NCBI GenBank assembly: GCA_003505715.1
Contig: DNXU01000532.1
Location: 801 to 10,443 of the forward strand
Length of the DNA: 9,643 nucleotides
Source: Cyanobacteria bacterium UBA8803
GTDB taxonomy: Bacteria; Cyanobacteriota; Cyanobacteriia; Cyanobacteriales; Coleofasciculaceae
Direction: 5' to 3'
Position 1 is the first letter of the stretch, and each line of letters opens with the position of its first letter. The notes beneath the pieces were generated by a model, which saw nothing but the letters and a program-made list of their open reading frames with translations, had not been told where the DNA came from and ran no database searches. Positions 1-6,321 of this stretch are shown here, one piece after another. The translations under genes were made by a program, and so were the position numbers.

Positions 1-63
1 TATTGGGTCGCCCTGGATGGGGTTAAGGTTAATAGGTGGCATGAAGGGAGTAGAAAACAGTAA
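1..63 (+). CDS. C-terminal end of an unidentified ORF (partial, cut by window start)
   Basis: Frame 1 is open from the first base and ends at a TAA (61-63), giving about 20 residues that end in WHEGSRKQ. The stop shares its last base with the ATG of the next gene (TAATG), the kind of contact seen between translationally coupled genes. Twenty open codons can occur by chance, so the main support is this one-base overlap. The fragment is too short to assign a family. If real, it would be the gene upstream of the antitoxin-like gene in one transcript. Confidence 0.3.
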   Translation, partial: YWVALDGVKVNRWHEGSRKQ

Positions 64-314
64 TGAAGATTACAGAAGCTTTGGTATCGATAAAATACGT
101 GGCCGATTCTCAGGGTAAAAAGACAGATGTAATTGTTCCCGTGGAAGTCTGGGAGGCATTATTAGTATCTTGGAAACAATTGGTAGAGCAAGTAGAGGAT
201 CAAGAAGATATTGGTATTTACCAAGAGTGGCTGCAAAAGCGAGCAGCTGGAGGAGTGGAAACAATTTCTCTGGATGCTTTAGAGCAGGAACTGATTGCAG
301 ATGGCCTTGTATAA
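63..314 (+). CDS. Small antitoxin-like protein, probably of a RelE/ParE-type toxin-antitoxin pair
   Basis: An 83-residue acidic protein. The N-terminal half has a short beta-rich segment (KYVADSQGKKTDVIVPVEVW, residues 12-31) resembling the DNA-binding and dimerisation part of cyanobacterial RelB/Phd-like antitoxins. It is followed by a charged, probably helical region (EQVEDQEDIGIYQEWL) and an acidic tail ending in LEQELIADGLV, as is usual for proteins that wrap around a basic toxin. The ATG at 63 overlaps the preceding stop by one base. The stop at 312-314 overlaps the next ATG (301) by 14 bases, the classic antitoxin-toxin junction. Family assignment rests on recalled cyanobacterial sequences of this pattern, so the antitoxin role is inferred. 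An intact antitoxin with a broken partner would be an orphan that may still repress its own promoter or neutralise related toxins. Confidence 0.6.
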   Translation: MKITEALVSIKYVADSQGKKTDVIVPVEVWEALLVSWKQLVEQVEDQEDIGIYQEWLQKRAAGGVETISLDALEQELIADGLV

Positions 315-372
315 AGTTGAAGTAACTCAGGTTCTTAAGAAAAAGGGATCACTTTTTCTCAGATGTCTCTAA
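301..372 (+). pseudogene. Truncated toxin remnant overlapping the antitoxin-like gene
   Basis: An ATG at 301, inside the 3' end of the antitoxin-like gene, opens a frame of only 23 codons that stops at 370-372. It starts MALYKVEVTQVLKKK, a plausible first strand of a RelE/ParE-fold toxin, whose full length would be about 85-100 residues. After about 15 residues the sequence enters an A/T-rich inverted repeat and then the 3' end of the opposing glycosyltransferase gene, overlapping it by 14 bases. The missing catalytic remainder is not visible in any frame because the glycosyltransferase occupies the space. The likeliest reading is a deletion that removed most of the toxin. A chance overlapping ATG without a real toxin ancestor cannot be excluded. 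Confidence 0.4.
338..359. terminator. A/T-rich inverted repeat between convergent genes, possible weak bidirectional terminator
   Basis: AGAAAAAG (338-345) and CTTTTTCT (352-359) are perfect reverse complements, separated by the six-base loop GGATCA. The stem lies at the meeting point of the plus-strand toxin-antitoxin remnant and the minus-strand glycosyltransferase, whose stop codon begins in it. On each strand the 3' arm carries five T residues, but the stem is A/T-rich and no further U tract follows. Termination activity is therefore uncertain. Confidence 0.3.
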
Positions 373-1336
373 TAACCTCAACCAACCTCCGTCGAAAAAA
401 TTGGTCATTTTGCTGATACCAGTCTCTAGCATTTTCACCCAATTGCTTTTTCTCGGCGTAAGCCATCCCTAGTACTTGGTTAACCTTTTGTTCGAGGTCT
501 TGAGGATCTACATAATAGTTGATTCCTAACCTCTGCACCTTCGTCTTGCCATAATCGGCTAATATGCCTCTATTGGGTGCGATCAACTCATTCATAGGCG
601 GTGCATTGGTGGTGAGGGCGACTGCTTGGCAACTCATAGCTTCCCCAATATTATGGCCGAACCCTTCAGCTTCTGATGGGCAAAGGTGAATGCCATAATA
701 GTTCTGATATTGGCCTAGCGCTTCATCATCTAAATAGTTAGTAATGTACTCAATATTAGGAGCAGCAACCTGCACTATTCCTTTACGGGTTTGTTTAATA
801 GTTAGGCACGGCCATTCGGGATGACGCTGCCAGATGTCGATTAGGGTATTACTTCCTTTCTGCAAGCTACTTGCCATGTGAAAGAAGGCATCGTAATTCT
901 TAGCATGATTTTCCTGAAATCGGTCTGTACTGGTGAAGCTAATAAACTCCGTTATGCATCCCAATTTTTCAAAGATGTCCTGGGCAAATTTTGTTTTGCA
1001 AAGGATATAGTCAATCTCAGTTAGATAGGGGCGAGACTCCTCACGAAACCACTCTTGATTGGGGATGAGGCAGTTAATACGAGCGTAAGAGAACCAAGAA
1101 GGTATAATATTTTCAATAAACAGATTGATAGCGTAGGGAGGTCTAGCAGTGCAGGCGTAGCTAGCTGCTCGATGGAGGCAAGTCCCTAGGCGCTGGAGTT
1201 TGTGACCAAGCGTAGGTTTTCCAACAGGATAAACTGTGACTCGAAACCCTGCATTGCGTAGAACGCTAGCCACAATCGCCGCATCCTTGCTTAAACCAGA
1301 GTTATTATCTACCGTTATTATATTGATATGTTTCAT
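359..1336 (-). CDS. Glycosyltransferase, GT4/GT-B-like
   Basis: A 325-residue protein predicted to transfer a sugar from a nucleotide-sugar donor to an unknown acceptor, probably in cell-surface polysaccharide or glycolipid synthesis. The N-terminal half starts with a beta strand, INIITVDNN, followed by LSKDA and a helix, as in the acceptor domain of GT-B enzymes. The C-terminal domain carries the recognisable donor-site motif LCPSEAEGFGHNIGEAMSC (218-236), which fits the E-x7-E pattern of retaining GT4 enzymes (E224 and E232). It is followed by a proline-containing loop, TTNAPPMNEL (242-251). Length is slightly short for GT4 (usually 350-400). No membrane segment is obvious. The ATG at 1336 has no clear Shine-Dalgarno sequence. 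No other polysaccharide gene is visible nearby, so acceptor and pathway cannot be named. It converges on the toxin remnant and diverges from the DHH gene. Confidence 0.7.
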   Translation of the reverse strand: MKHINIITVDNNSGLSKDAAIVASVLRNAGFRVTVYPVGKPTLGHKLQRLGTCLHRAASYACTARPPYAINLFIENIIPSWFSYARINCLIPNQEWFREESRPYLTEIDYILCKTKFAQDIFEKLGCITEFISFTSTDRFQENHAKNYDAFFHMASSLQKGSNTLIDIWQRHPEWPCLTIKQTRKGIVQVAAPNIEYITNYLDDEALGQYQNYYGIHLCPSEAEGFGHNIGEAMSCQAVALTTNAPPMNELIAPNRGILADYGKTKVQRLGINYYVDPQDLEQKVNQVLGMAYAEKKQLGENARDWYQQNDQFFRRRLVEVIRDI

Positions 1337-1423
1337 TGACTGAAAAATCTTAGAGGTTCTCTTGAGAAGATTCCCTAAAATTCAGCCAAACTAACACCAG
1401 TTAGATACTCTTAAATCTTTGAC

Positions 1424-1450
1424 GCTGCGTTAGCGATAGGGTAACGCACC
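1424..1450. repeat. Degenerate copy of a dispersed GCGTTA...TAACGCACC hairpin repeat
   Basis: TGCGTTA (1426-1432) pairs with TAACGCA (1442-1448), and G1424 pairs with C1450 across one mismatch; the loop is GCGATAGGG. The right arm, TAACGCACC, is identical to that of the perfect copy at 4860-4889. The left arm and loop have diverged. This is the type of short palindrome dispersed in many cyanobacterial genomes. Confidence 0.55.
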
Positions 1451-1473
1451 ATACATAAATTCTGCATTTGCCC

Positions 1474-1515
1474 TCAGCTCCCCCAGCTTCTTCAGCTCCC
1501 CCTCTTCCTTCTCCC
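1474..1515. repeat. Pyrimidine-rich imperfect tandem repeat
   Basis: Imperfect units CAGCTCCC, CCAGCTTCTT and CAGCTCCCCCTC follow each other and run into CTTCCTTCTCCC. The plus strand here is almost wholly C/T. This low-complexity tract resembles degenerate short tandem repeats common in cyanobacterial spacers. No function can be read from it. Confidence 0.45.
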
Positions 1516-1659
1516 TATGCTAAGGTAGCACTGGCATTAGCTTTAATACCCGTCGTAAGAACGATATAGCCTCTGAAAACTTATCTGTAAAATATATTTC
1601 AAACTAAACTGTATACTCCACTGGCAAAATCGCTCGTCACCTCCCCTGTTGTAATCCAT

Positions 1660-2928
1660 ATGCCATCAACCTCACTCCAGCCTCTCAATGGTTCTAGTTT
1701 AGCTCCTGAATCTAGTTCAAATTTGGTATCTGTTGAATTCCAATCGCAAGAGGTGTCCCCACACCAAGCGAGTAGCAGCATCGGTAACTTGGGTGAAACC
1801 CAAGGTTTAGAAGAGCCACTACAGCCGAAGGCAAGAGAATTGCAACGGACATTAGAACGCCATCGATCTGAGCGCCAACTGATCGTTATCCAAGATTTCC
1901 CCGATCCTGATGCGCTCTCTAGTGCCTGGGCTTATCAGTTAATTGCTCAACAATATAATATCCAATGCGATATTGTTTATGCTGGAACCCTCTCTCATCA
2001 GGAAAATGTTGCCCTAGTAAAACTGACCAACTTACCTGCCAAACGCTGGGGCGCTTCTAAACTTAAGGAACATGATTTTTCGGTATACCAGGGCTGCGTT
2101 CTGATTGACAATCAGGGAACCACTACACAACTTATGCCTTTTGTCCAAAAAGCAAGCATTCCAATTACCGTACTCATAGACCATCACAGCCCTCAAGGGG
2201 ACATCAAGGCAGAATTTGTTGATATTCGGCCTCAGATCAGAGCCACCGCCACCATTGTCACCCAGTACCTTCAGGCTGGGTTACTCAGGCTAGACAGCAG
2301 CATGAATACTCATGTTAAGTGTGCTACAGCCTTAATGCACGGTTTGCGATCGGATACTGATCGCCTGATGCAAGCTACCGAAGAAGATTTTCTAGCAGCT
2401 GGATATCTCAGCCGCTTCTATGATACCCAATTGCTGAATGCAATCCTGCAAACGGCGCGATCGCGACGGGTAATGGATGTGATCGAGCGATCGCTGAAAA
2501 ATCGCATCGTGCAGAATAACTTCTCTATCGCTGGTGTCGGTTACCTGCGCTACGACGATCGGGATGCCATCCCCCAAGCTGCTGACTTTTTGGTTACAGA
2601 AGAAAACGTTCACACCGCTGTAGTGTACGGCATTGTTCACGACGAAGACGAAGAATTAGAATTAGTGATTGGTTCTTTGAGAACCAACAAACTTACCCTC
2701 GATCCCGACGAATTCATCAAAGAAGCCTTCGGTCAAGATCGTACCGGACGTTTCTTCGGCGGGGGACGCATGATGGCTGGCGGCTTTGAAATCCCAACCG
2801 GTTTCTTGGGCAGTTTTAATGACAATGCGGAATATGCCAAGCTGAAATGGGAAGTGTTTGATATGCAAATCAAGCAAAAGCTCTGGCGATTAGTCAACCC
2901 CAAAGACAATCCCATCCACACTGACTAA
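1660..2928 (+). CDS. DHH/DHHA1-family phosphoesterase (NrnA/GdpP-type fold)
   Basis: A 422-residue cytosolic protein with the two-domain layout of DHH/DHHA1 enzymes, which use two Mn ions to cleave short oligoribonucleotides, cyclic-dinucleotide products or pAp. Residues 1-70 form a Ser/Gln/Glu-rich, probably disordered extension. The catalytic DHH domain follows: motif I around QDFPDPDALSSAW (D82, D84), a second metal motif at LIDN (D150), the signature IDHHSPQG (D174, H175, H176), and RSDTDR (D232, D234). The C-terminal DHHA1 domain ends with GRFFGGGRMMAGGFEIPTGF (363-382), the substrate-binding glycine motif. Two positions differ from typical NrnA: Gln78 stands where motif I usually has His, and GGGR replaces GGGH. 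These could be normal for this cyanobacterial subfamily. The ATG at 1660 lacks a Shine-Dalgarno sequence. Because the first 70 residues are not conserved domain, a later non-ATG start is possible. Its true substrate is unknown. Confidence 0.8.
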   Translation: MPSTSLQPLNGSSLAPESSSNLVSVEFQSQEVSPHQASSSIGNLGETQGLEEPLQPKARELQRTLERHRSERQLIVIQDFPDPDALSSAWAYQLIAQQYNIQCDIVYAGTLSHQENVALVKLTNLPAKRWGASKLKEHDFSVYQGCVLIDNQGTTTQLMPFVQKASIPITVLIDHHSPQGDIKAEFVDIRPQIRATATIVTQYLQAGLLRLDSSMNTHVKCATALMHGLRSDTDRLMQATEEDFLAAGYLSRFYDTQLLNAILQTARSRRVMDVIERSLKNRIVQNNFSIAGVGYLRYDDRDAIPQAADFLVTEENVHTAVVYGIVHDEDEELELVIGSLRTNKLTLDPDEFIKEAFGQDRTGRFFGGGRMMAGGFEIPTGFLGSFNDNAEYAKLKWEVFDMQIKQKLWRLVNPKDNPIHTD

Positions 2929-3059
2929 TTGTTAATTGTTCATCGTTCATAGCAATGAACACTTTTCTATTAACAATAAACAAACAACCAACAACCAACA
3001 ACCAACAACAAACAACCAACAACCAACAACCAACAACCAACAACAATGAACAATGAACT
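2927..3059. repeat. Heptad repeat element filling the DHH-sixA spacer
   Basis: From the DHH stop codon into the first codons of sixA, the sequence reads as nineteen 7-base units in one unbroken register. First come AATTGTT twice, CATCGTT, CATAGCA, ATGAACA, CTTTTCT, ATTAACA and ATAAACA. Then come ten AACAACC/AACAACA units, then ATGAACA (3046) and ATGAACT. The TTGTT-type units at the left and AAC-type units at the right are inverted relative to each other: ATTGTTAAT (2928-2936) is a perfect reverse complement of ATTAACAAT (2969-2977), and GTTCAT (2945-2950) pairs with ATGAAC (2955-2960) across AGCA. This is a short-tandem repeat of the heptameric kind known from cyanobacteria. The folded left half could also attenuate transcription leaving the DHH gene. 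Confidence 0.8.
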
Positions 3060-3549
3060 CTACTTAATTCGCCACGGTATAGCAGCTGAACCTGAAGCTT
3101 ATGCTAATGATGAAGAGCGACCCCTGACCAATAAAGGCTCTCAGAAGACAACTAAAGTGGCAAAGCAACTGCGCGATCGCGGGGTGTATTTTGATCTGAT
3201 TTTGACTAGTCCCCTGCTACGGGCACGAGAAACGGCAACTATCCTCCAAGATAGCGATCTCGGCTCTCAGGTTGAAGTGTTGGCAAGCCTTGCTCCTAAA
3301 GGTAACATCCATACGTGGGTTACCTGGTTGGAGGAACAACGACAAAAGAACGCGGCTCACCAATGTTTGGCTCTAGTAGGTCATCAACCTGATTTGGCCA
3401 ACTGGGCAGAAACTTTAGTTTGGGGCGAGGCGAGAGCAAAACTGGTTCTCAAGAAAGCCGGAGTAATTGGTTTAAACATCCCAGACACCGGGACACCTGT
3501 AGGCCGCAGTCAGCTATTTTTGCTGACTTCTCCCAAATGGTTACTATAA
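3046..3549 (+). CDS. sixA: Phosphohistidine phosphatase SixA-like (histidine phosphatase superfamily)
   Basis: A 167-residue single-domain histidine phosphatase. The RHG motif sits at residues 9-11, with H10 as the nucleophile that becomes phosphorylated. The second arginine motif is TSPLLRARETA (54-64), and the second catalytic histidine is H113 in LVGHQPDL, as expected for SixA. In E. coli, SixA dephosphorylates phosphohistidine on signalling or phosphotransfer proteins; here the substrate is unknown. Length and absence of a signal peptide fit a cytosolic SixA. The ATG at 3046 lies in register within the upstream heptad array, and no Shine-Dalgarno sequence precedes it. The resulting start, MNNELYLIRHG, is two to three residues longer than the commoner MELYLIRHG pattern. 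No other ATG lies in frame before the RHG motif. A second ATG at 3053 is out of frame and gives a 4-residue peptide. Confidence 0.85.
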   Translation: MNNELYLIRHGIAAEPEAYANDEERPLTNKGSQKTTKVAKQLRDRGVYFDLILTSPLLRARETATILQDSDLGSQVEVLASLAPKGNIHTWVTWLEEQRQKNAAHQCLALVGHQPDLANWAETLVWGEARAKLVLKKAGVIGLNIPDTGTPVGRSQLFLLTSPKWLL

Positions 3550-3550
3550 T
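3523..3550 (+). promoter_or_regulatory. Candidate sigma70-type promoter for gltA
   Basis: A perfect -10 hexamer TATAAT (3545-3550) overlaps the sixA stop codon. It is preceded at 16 bases by CTGACT (3523-3528), a weak match to TTGACA. A start site near 3557 would give gltA a leader of about 85 bases. The evidence is the hexamer and its position only. Confidence 0.35.
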
Positions 3551-3641
3551 CAAGATTTAAGAATTTTTGTAACATAAGCTACCTTTATTAAATTTTCTGG
3601 TAAGTTAGCCTGAGAACGTTTCAAAGTTATTGGGTAGAACC

Positions 3642-4781
3642 ATGACCGTCTGCGAGTATAAGCCAGGTCTAGAAGGAATTCCTGCTGCTCAATCTAGTAT
3701 CAGCTTTGTGGATGGAAAAAAAGGGATACTGGAGTATCGCGGCATTCGCATCGAGGAACTCGCGGCAAAAAGTACATTCCTGGAAACATCGTATCTTTTG
3801 ATCTGGGGTGAGTTGCCGACTAAGGAAGAATTGGAAGAGTTTGAGAATGACATTCGCTACCATCGGCGCATCAAGTACCGGATTCGGGACATGATGAAAT
3901 GCTTCCCTGAAACCGGACACCCCATGGATGCCCTACAAGCTTCGGCAGCAGCATTGGGTTTGTTTTACTCCAAACGCGCTTTAGATAATCCCGAATATAT
4001 CCGGGAAGCTGTAGTGCGTCTGTTGGCGAAAATTCCTACCATGGTAGCGGCCTTTAAGCTAATGCGTAAAGGGAATGATCCGGTACAGCCTAAAGATGAG
4101 CTGGACTATTCGGCTAACTTTTTGTACATGCTCAACGAGCAGAAACCAGATCCGCTAGCAGCTCACATCTTTGATGTTTGCTTGACGCTCCATGCCGAAC
4201 ATACAATGAATGCCTCCACCTTCTCGGCAATGGTCACAGCCTCAACACTAACCGACCCCTATGCTGTAGTGGCTTCTGCGGTGGGCACCCTTGCTGGTCC
4301 TTTGCATGGGGGAGCCAATGAAGAAGTGATTACCATGCTAGAAGAAATTGGCTCGGTAGAAAATGTCCGCGCCTACGTGGAAGATTGCTTGGAACACAAA
4401 TCAAAAATTATGGGCTTTGGCCATCGCGTCTACAAGGTGAAAGATCCACGAGCCACGATTCTGCAAAACTTAGCCGAACAATTGTTTGAGAAATTCGGTT
4501 ATGACAAGTACTATGAAATTGCCGTAGAGTTAGAACGGGCAGTTGAAGAAAAGTTGGCTTATAAAGGAATTTACGCCAACGTCGATTTCTATTCTGGTTT
4601 GGTTTACCGTAAGCTAGGCATTCCGACTGACCTATTTACACCAATATTTGCGATCGCTCGGGTGGCAGGTTGGCTAGCTCACTGGAAGGAACAGTTAGAA
4701 GAAAACCGTATTTTCCGCCCCACTCAAATCTACACAGGCGATCATGAAGTAGCCTATATTCCTATACAAGAGCGTAGCTAG
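3642..4781 (+). CDS. gltA: Citrate synthase
   Basis: A 379-residue citrate synthase, condensing oxaloacetate and acetyl-CoA to citrate, the carbon entry to 2-oxoglutarate and nitrogen assimilation in cyanobacteria. Catalytic residues are present: H222 in GPLHGGANEE, H261 in GFGHRVYKVKDPR and D315 in VDFYSG. Substrate-binding positions include H187 (HAEHTMNAS), R270, R340 and R359 (IFRPTQIYTG). Length is that of the short bacterial type II-like form without an N-terminal zinc-binding domain. The frame is open upstream to a TTG at 3630, but the ATG at 3642 gives MTVCEYKPGLEGIPAA, which matches the usual cyanobacterial start, so it is chosen. No strong Shine-Dalgarno sequence is visible. The gene lies between sixA and the ndh cluster with long spacers on both sides, so it is probably transcribed on its own. 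Confidence 0.97.
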   Translation: MTVCEYKPGLEGIPAAQSSISFVDGKKGILEYRGIRIEELAAKSTFLETSYLLIWGELPTKEELEEFENDIRYHRRIKYRIRDMMKCFPETGHPMDALQASAAALGLFYSKRALDNPEYIREAVVRLLAKIPTMVAAFKLMRKGNDPVQPKDELDYSANFLYMLNEQKPDPLAAHIFDVCLTLHAEHTMNASTFSAMVTASTLTDPYAVVASAVGTLAGPLHGGANEEVITMLEEIGSVENVRAYVEDCLEHKSKIMGFGHRVYKVKDPRATILQNLAEQLFEKFGYDKYYEIAVELERAVEEKLAYKGIYANVDFYSGLVYRKLGIPTDLFTPIFAIARVAGWLAHWKEQLEENRIFRPTQIYTGDHEVAYIPIQERS

Positions 4782-4800
4782 GTAAGAAGGCTGCTATGAA

Positions 4801-4825
4801 GTCCGAACCGCGCTCAGCGTTCGAC
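4801..4825 (+). terminator. Hairpin 20 bases after gltA, possible terminator
   Basis: CGAAC (4804-4808) pairs with GTTCG (4819-4823). GC (4810-4811) pairs with GC (4817-4818) around loop GCTCA, and GT/AC closes the base, with single C bulges at 4803 and 4809. No T tract follows directly; the nearest is TTCTTTT around 4850. Position favours a role at the end of the gltA mRNA, but the structure is imperfect. Confidence 0.25.
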
Positions 4826-4859
4826 TGAACTAGATTGACGTGAAAATAGTTCTTTTGAG

Positions 4860-4889
4860 AGGGTGCGTTAGCGCAGCGTAACGCACCCT
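4860..4889. repeat. Perfect hairpin copy of the dispersed GGGTGCGTTA...TAACGCACCC repeat
   Basis: AGGGTGCGTTA (4860-4870) and TAACGCACCCT (4879-4889) are perfect 11-base reverse complements around the eight-base loop GCGCAGCG. The right arm shares TAACGCACC with the copy at 1424-1450. This palindrome is a familiar type of dispersed repeat in cyanobacterial spacers. In RNA it would form a strong stem and might contribute to 3'-end formation or stability of the gltA transcript. Confidence 0.75.
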
Positions 4890-4897
4890 ACTTCCTA

Positions 4898-4925
4898 CTC
4901 ATCCCTCATCCCTCATCCTTCATCC
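4898..4925. repeat. Heptad tandem array CTCATCC
   Basis: Three exact units CTCATCC (4898-4904, 4905-4911, 4912-4918) are followed by the variant TTCATCC (4919-4925) and degenerate CTC-rich sequence. The unit length of seven equals that of the arrays at 2927-3059 and 6890-7128 although the sequence differs. It follows nine bases after the hairpin repeat. Confidence 0.7.
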
Positions 4926-4940
4926 CTCTTCAAATACTCT

Positions 4941-4955
4941 CTATAGTAACTATAG
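4941..4955. promoter_or_regulatory. Short inverted repeat CTATAG-TAA-CTATAG
   Basis: Two copies of the self-complementary hexamer CTATAG are separated by TAA, two bases before a HIP1 site (4958-4965). The symmetry is compatible with a dimeric regulator site about 200 bases upstream of ndhA, but A/T-rich palindromes of this size occur by chance. Confidence 0.2.
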
Positions 4956-5153
4956 ATGCGATCGCTACTGATAAGACCCAAGTAGAAAAACCAAACGTCC
5001 TGATAAGTATAAGTTCTCAAGTTCCTGGCTGGGTGGGTCACCATCCAACGATATACTAGGCAATGAGGTAAGAAAAAAATCTTCATATAAAGCTGATAGA
5101 CTCATTCGTACTATCCGATTGCATTGCCTCTGTAATTAGTTGTAACTGCCCAC

Positions 5154-6272
5154 ATGAACGCAGGAATTGACCTCCAAGGAAATTTTATTCAATCGCTCCA
5201 AGATTTTGGCATCCCAGCAGGAGCCGCCAAAGCTATTTGGATGCCGCTACCCATGTTTCTCATGATTATCGGTGCCACAGTGGGCGTCCTAGTCGTCGTT
5301 TGGCTGGAACGGAAGATTTCTGCCGCTGCTCAACAGAGGATTGGTCCGGAATATGCCGGCCCTCTAGGCGTTCTCCAGCCAGTCGCTGATGGTCTGAAGC
5401 TTGTCTTCAAAGAAGATGTGGTTCCAGCGAAGTCGGATCGGTTACTGTTCACTCTCGGACCGATTCTCGTCGTCATCCCCGTCTTTCTTTCCTACCTGAT
5501 TGTACCCTTCGGACAGAACTTGGTGATTGCCAATGTTGGAACTGGCATATTTTTGTGGATTGCCCTGTCTAGCATTCAGCCTATTGGTTTGCTGATGTCA
5601 GGCTATTCCTCTAATAATAAGTACTCTCTGTTAGGAGGATTGCGAGCAGCAGCTCAATCCATTAGTTATGAAATTCCCTTAGCACTAGCGGTCTTGGCAG
5701 TGGTGATGATGTCCAATAGCCTGAGTACTATCGACATTGTCGAACAGCAATCAGGTTACGGTATTTTGGGGTGGAATATCTGGCGTCAACCGCTTGGGTT
5801 CTTAATCTTTTGGATTGCAGCGCTAGCAGAATGCGAACGTCTACCCTTTGACTTGCCCGAAGCAGAAGAAGAACTTGTCGCTGGTTATCAGACAGAATAT
5901 GCTGGGATGAAATTCGGTCTGTTTTATATCGGTTCCTACGTGAACCTGGTACTCTCGGCACTGCTGTTTGCGGTTCTGTACTTGGGTGGTTGGGAATTTT
6001 TCATTCCCCTGGACAAATTAGCCAGCTGGTTGGGCGTCAGTGAAACCAGTTCCTGGTTGCAGGTGCTAACAGCATCTTTAGGGATTACCATGACCCTGCT
6101 CAAAGCTTACTTGCTCATCTTTATTGCCATTCTGCTGCGCTGGACACTACCTCGGGTGCGCATTGACCAACTCCTAAATTTAGGATGGAAGTTCCTGCTA
6201 CCAGTTGGTCTAGTCAACCTATTACTAACGGCTGCCCTCAAACTAGCATTTCCCTTTGCTTTCGGCGGTTAG
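5154..6272 (+). CDS. ndhA: NAD(P)H-quinone oxidoreductase subunit 1 (NdhA)
   Basis: A 372-residue thylakoid membrane protein, the homologue of complex I NuoH/ND1, which forms part of the plastoquinone-binding chamber and couples quinone reduction to proton pumping. Conserved motifs: [20 protein letters not shown] (51-70), [12 protein letters not shown] (78-89), the quinone-site loop [20 protein letters not shown] (226-245) followed by TEY, and [12 protein letters not shown] (329-340). About eight hydrophobic membrane segments are visible, including 32-50, 101-119, 129-149, 173-187, 213-226, 255-278, 306-328 and 345-365. Length is exactly that usual for cyanobacteria. The ATG at 5154 has no Shine-Dalgarno sequence. 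It is the first gene of ndhA-ndhI-ndhG-ndhE, with 49 bases to ndhI. Confidence 0.98.
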   Translation: MNAGIDLQGNFIQSLQDFGIPAGAAKAIWMPLPMFLMIIGATVGVLVVVWLERKISAAAQQRIGPEYAGPLGVLQPVADGLKLVFKEDVVPAKSDRLLFTLGPILVVIPVFLSYLIVPFGQNLVIANVGTGIFLWIALSSIQPIGLLMSGYSSNNKYSLLGGLRAAAQSISYEIPLALAVLAVVMMSNSLSTIDIVEQQSGYGILGWNIWRQPLGFLIFWIAALAECERLPFDLPEAEEELVAGYQTEYAGMKFGLFYIGSYVNLVLSALLFAVLYLGGWEFFIPLDKLASWLGVSETSSWLQVLTASLGITMTLLKAYLLIFIAILLRWTLPRVRIDQLLNLGWKFLLPVGLVNLLLTAALKLAFPFAFGG

Positions 6273-6321
6273 TCAGAGTTGAACGGACAGGACTTGTAGA
6301 AAGAGAGAGACACTATAAACT

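Larger units (their letters stand above)
1337..1659. other. Divergent spacer between glycosyltransferase and DHH genes
   Basis: This 323-base spacer must hold the promoters for both divergent genes. Visible content: a small hairpin CTAAC-ACCA-GTTAG (1391-1404), a degenerate copy of the TGCGTTA/TAACGCACC hairpin repeat (1424-1450), and a pyrimidine-rich stretch with CAGCTCCC/CAGCTTC units (1474-1515). A -10-like TATACT lies at 1612-1617, 42 bases before the DHH start codon, without a recognisable -35. No credible small gene or structural RNA was found. Confidence 0.5.
4782..5153. other. Spacer between gltA and ndhA
   Basis: This 372-base gene-free stretch should contain the end of the gltA transcript and the ndhA promoter. 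In order: a hairpin at 4801-4825, a perfect hairpin repeat at 4860-4889, a CTCATCC heptad array at 4898-4925, an inverted repeat CTATAG-TAA-CTATAG (4941-4955), a HIP1 site at 4958-4965, and a 7-bp hairpin TGGGTGG-GTCA-CCATCCA with one G-U pair (5030-5047). No clear -35/-10 pair was recognised for ndhA and no plausible small gene was found. Confidence 0.5.

Noticed and set aside
2981..3045. AACAACC array as a possible CRISPR
   Set aside because: Units are 7 bases, directly adjacent, with no unique spacers.
3630..3641. TTG as the gltA start codon
   Set aside because: The ATG at 3642 gives the usual cyanobacterial citrate synthase N-terminus MTVCEYKPG; the TTG adds four residues without a ribosome binding site.
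5728..5961. 77-residue minus-strand frame inside ndhA
   Set aside because: It is antisense to a highly conserved coding region, with no domain or start signal.
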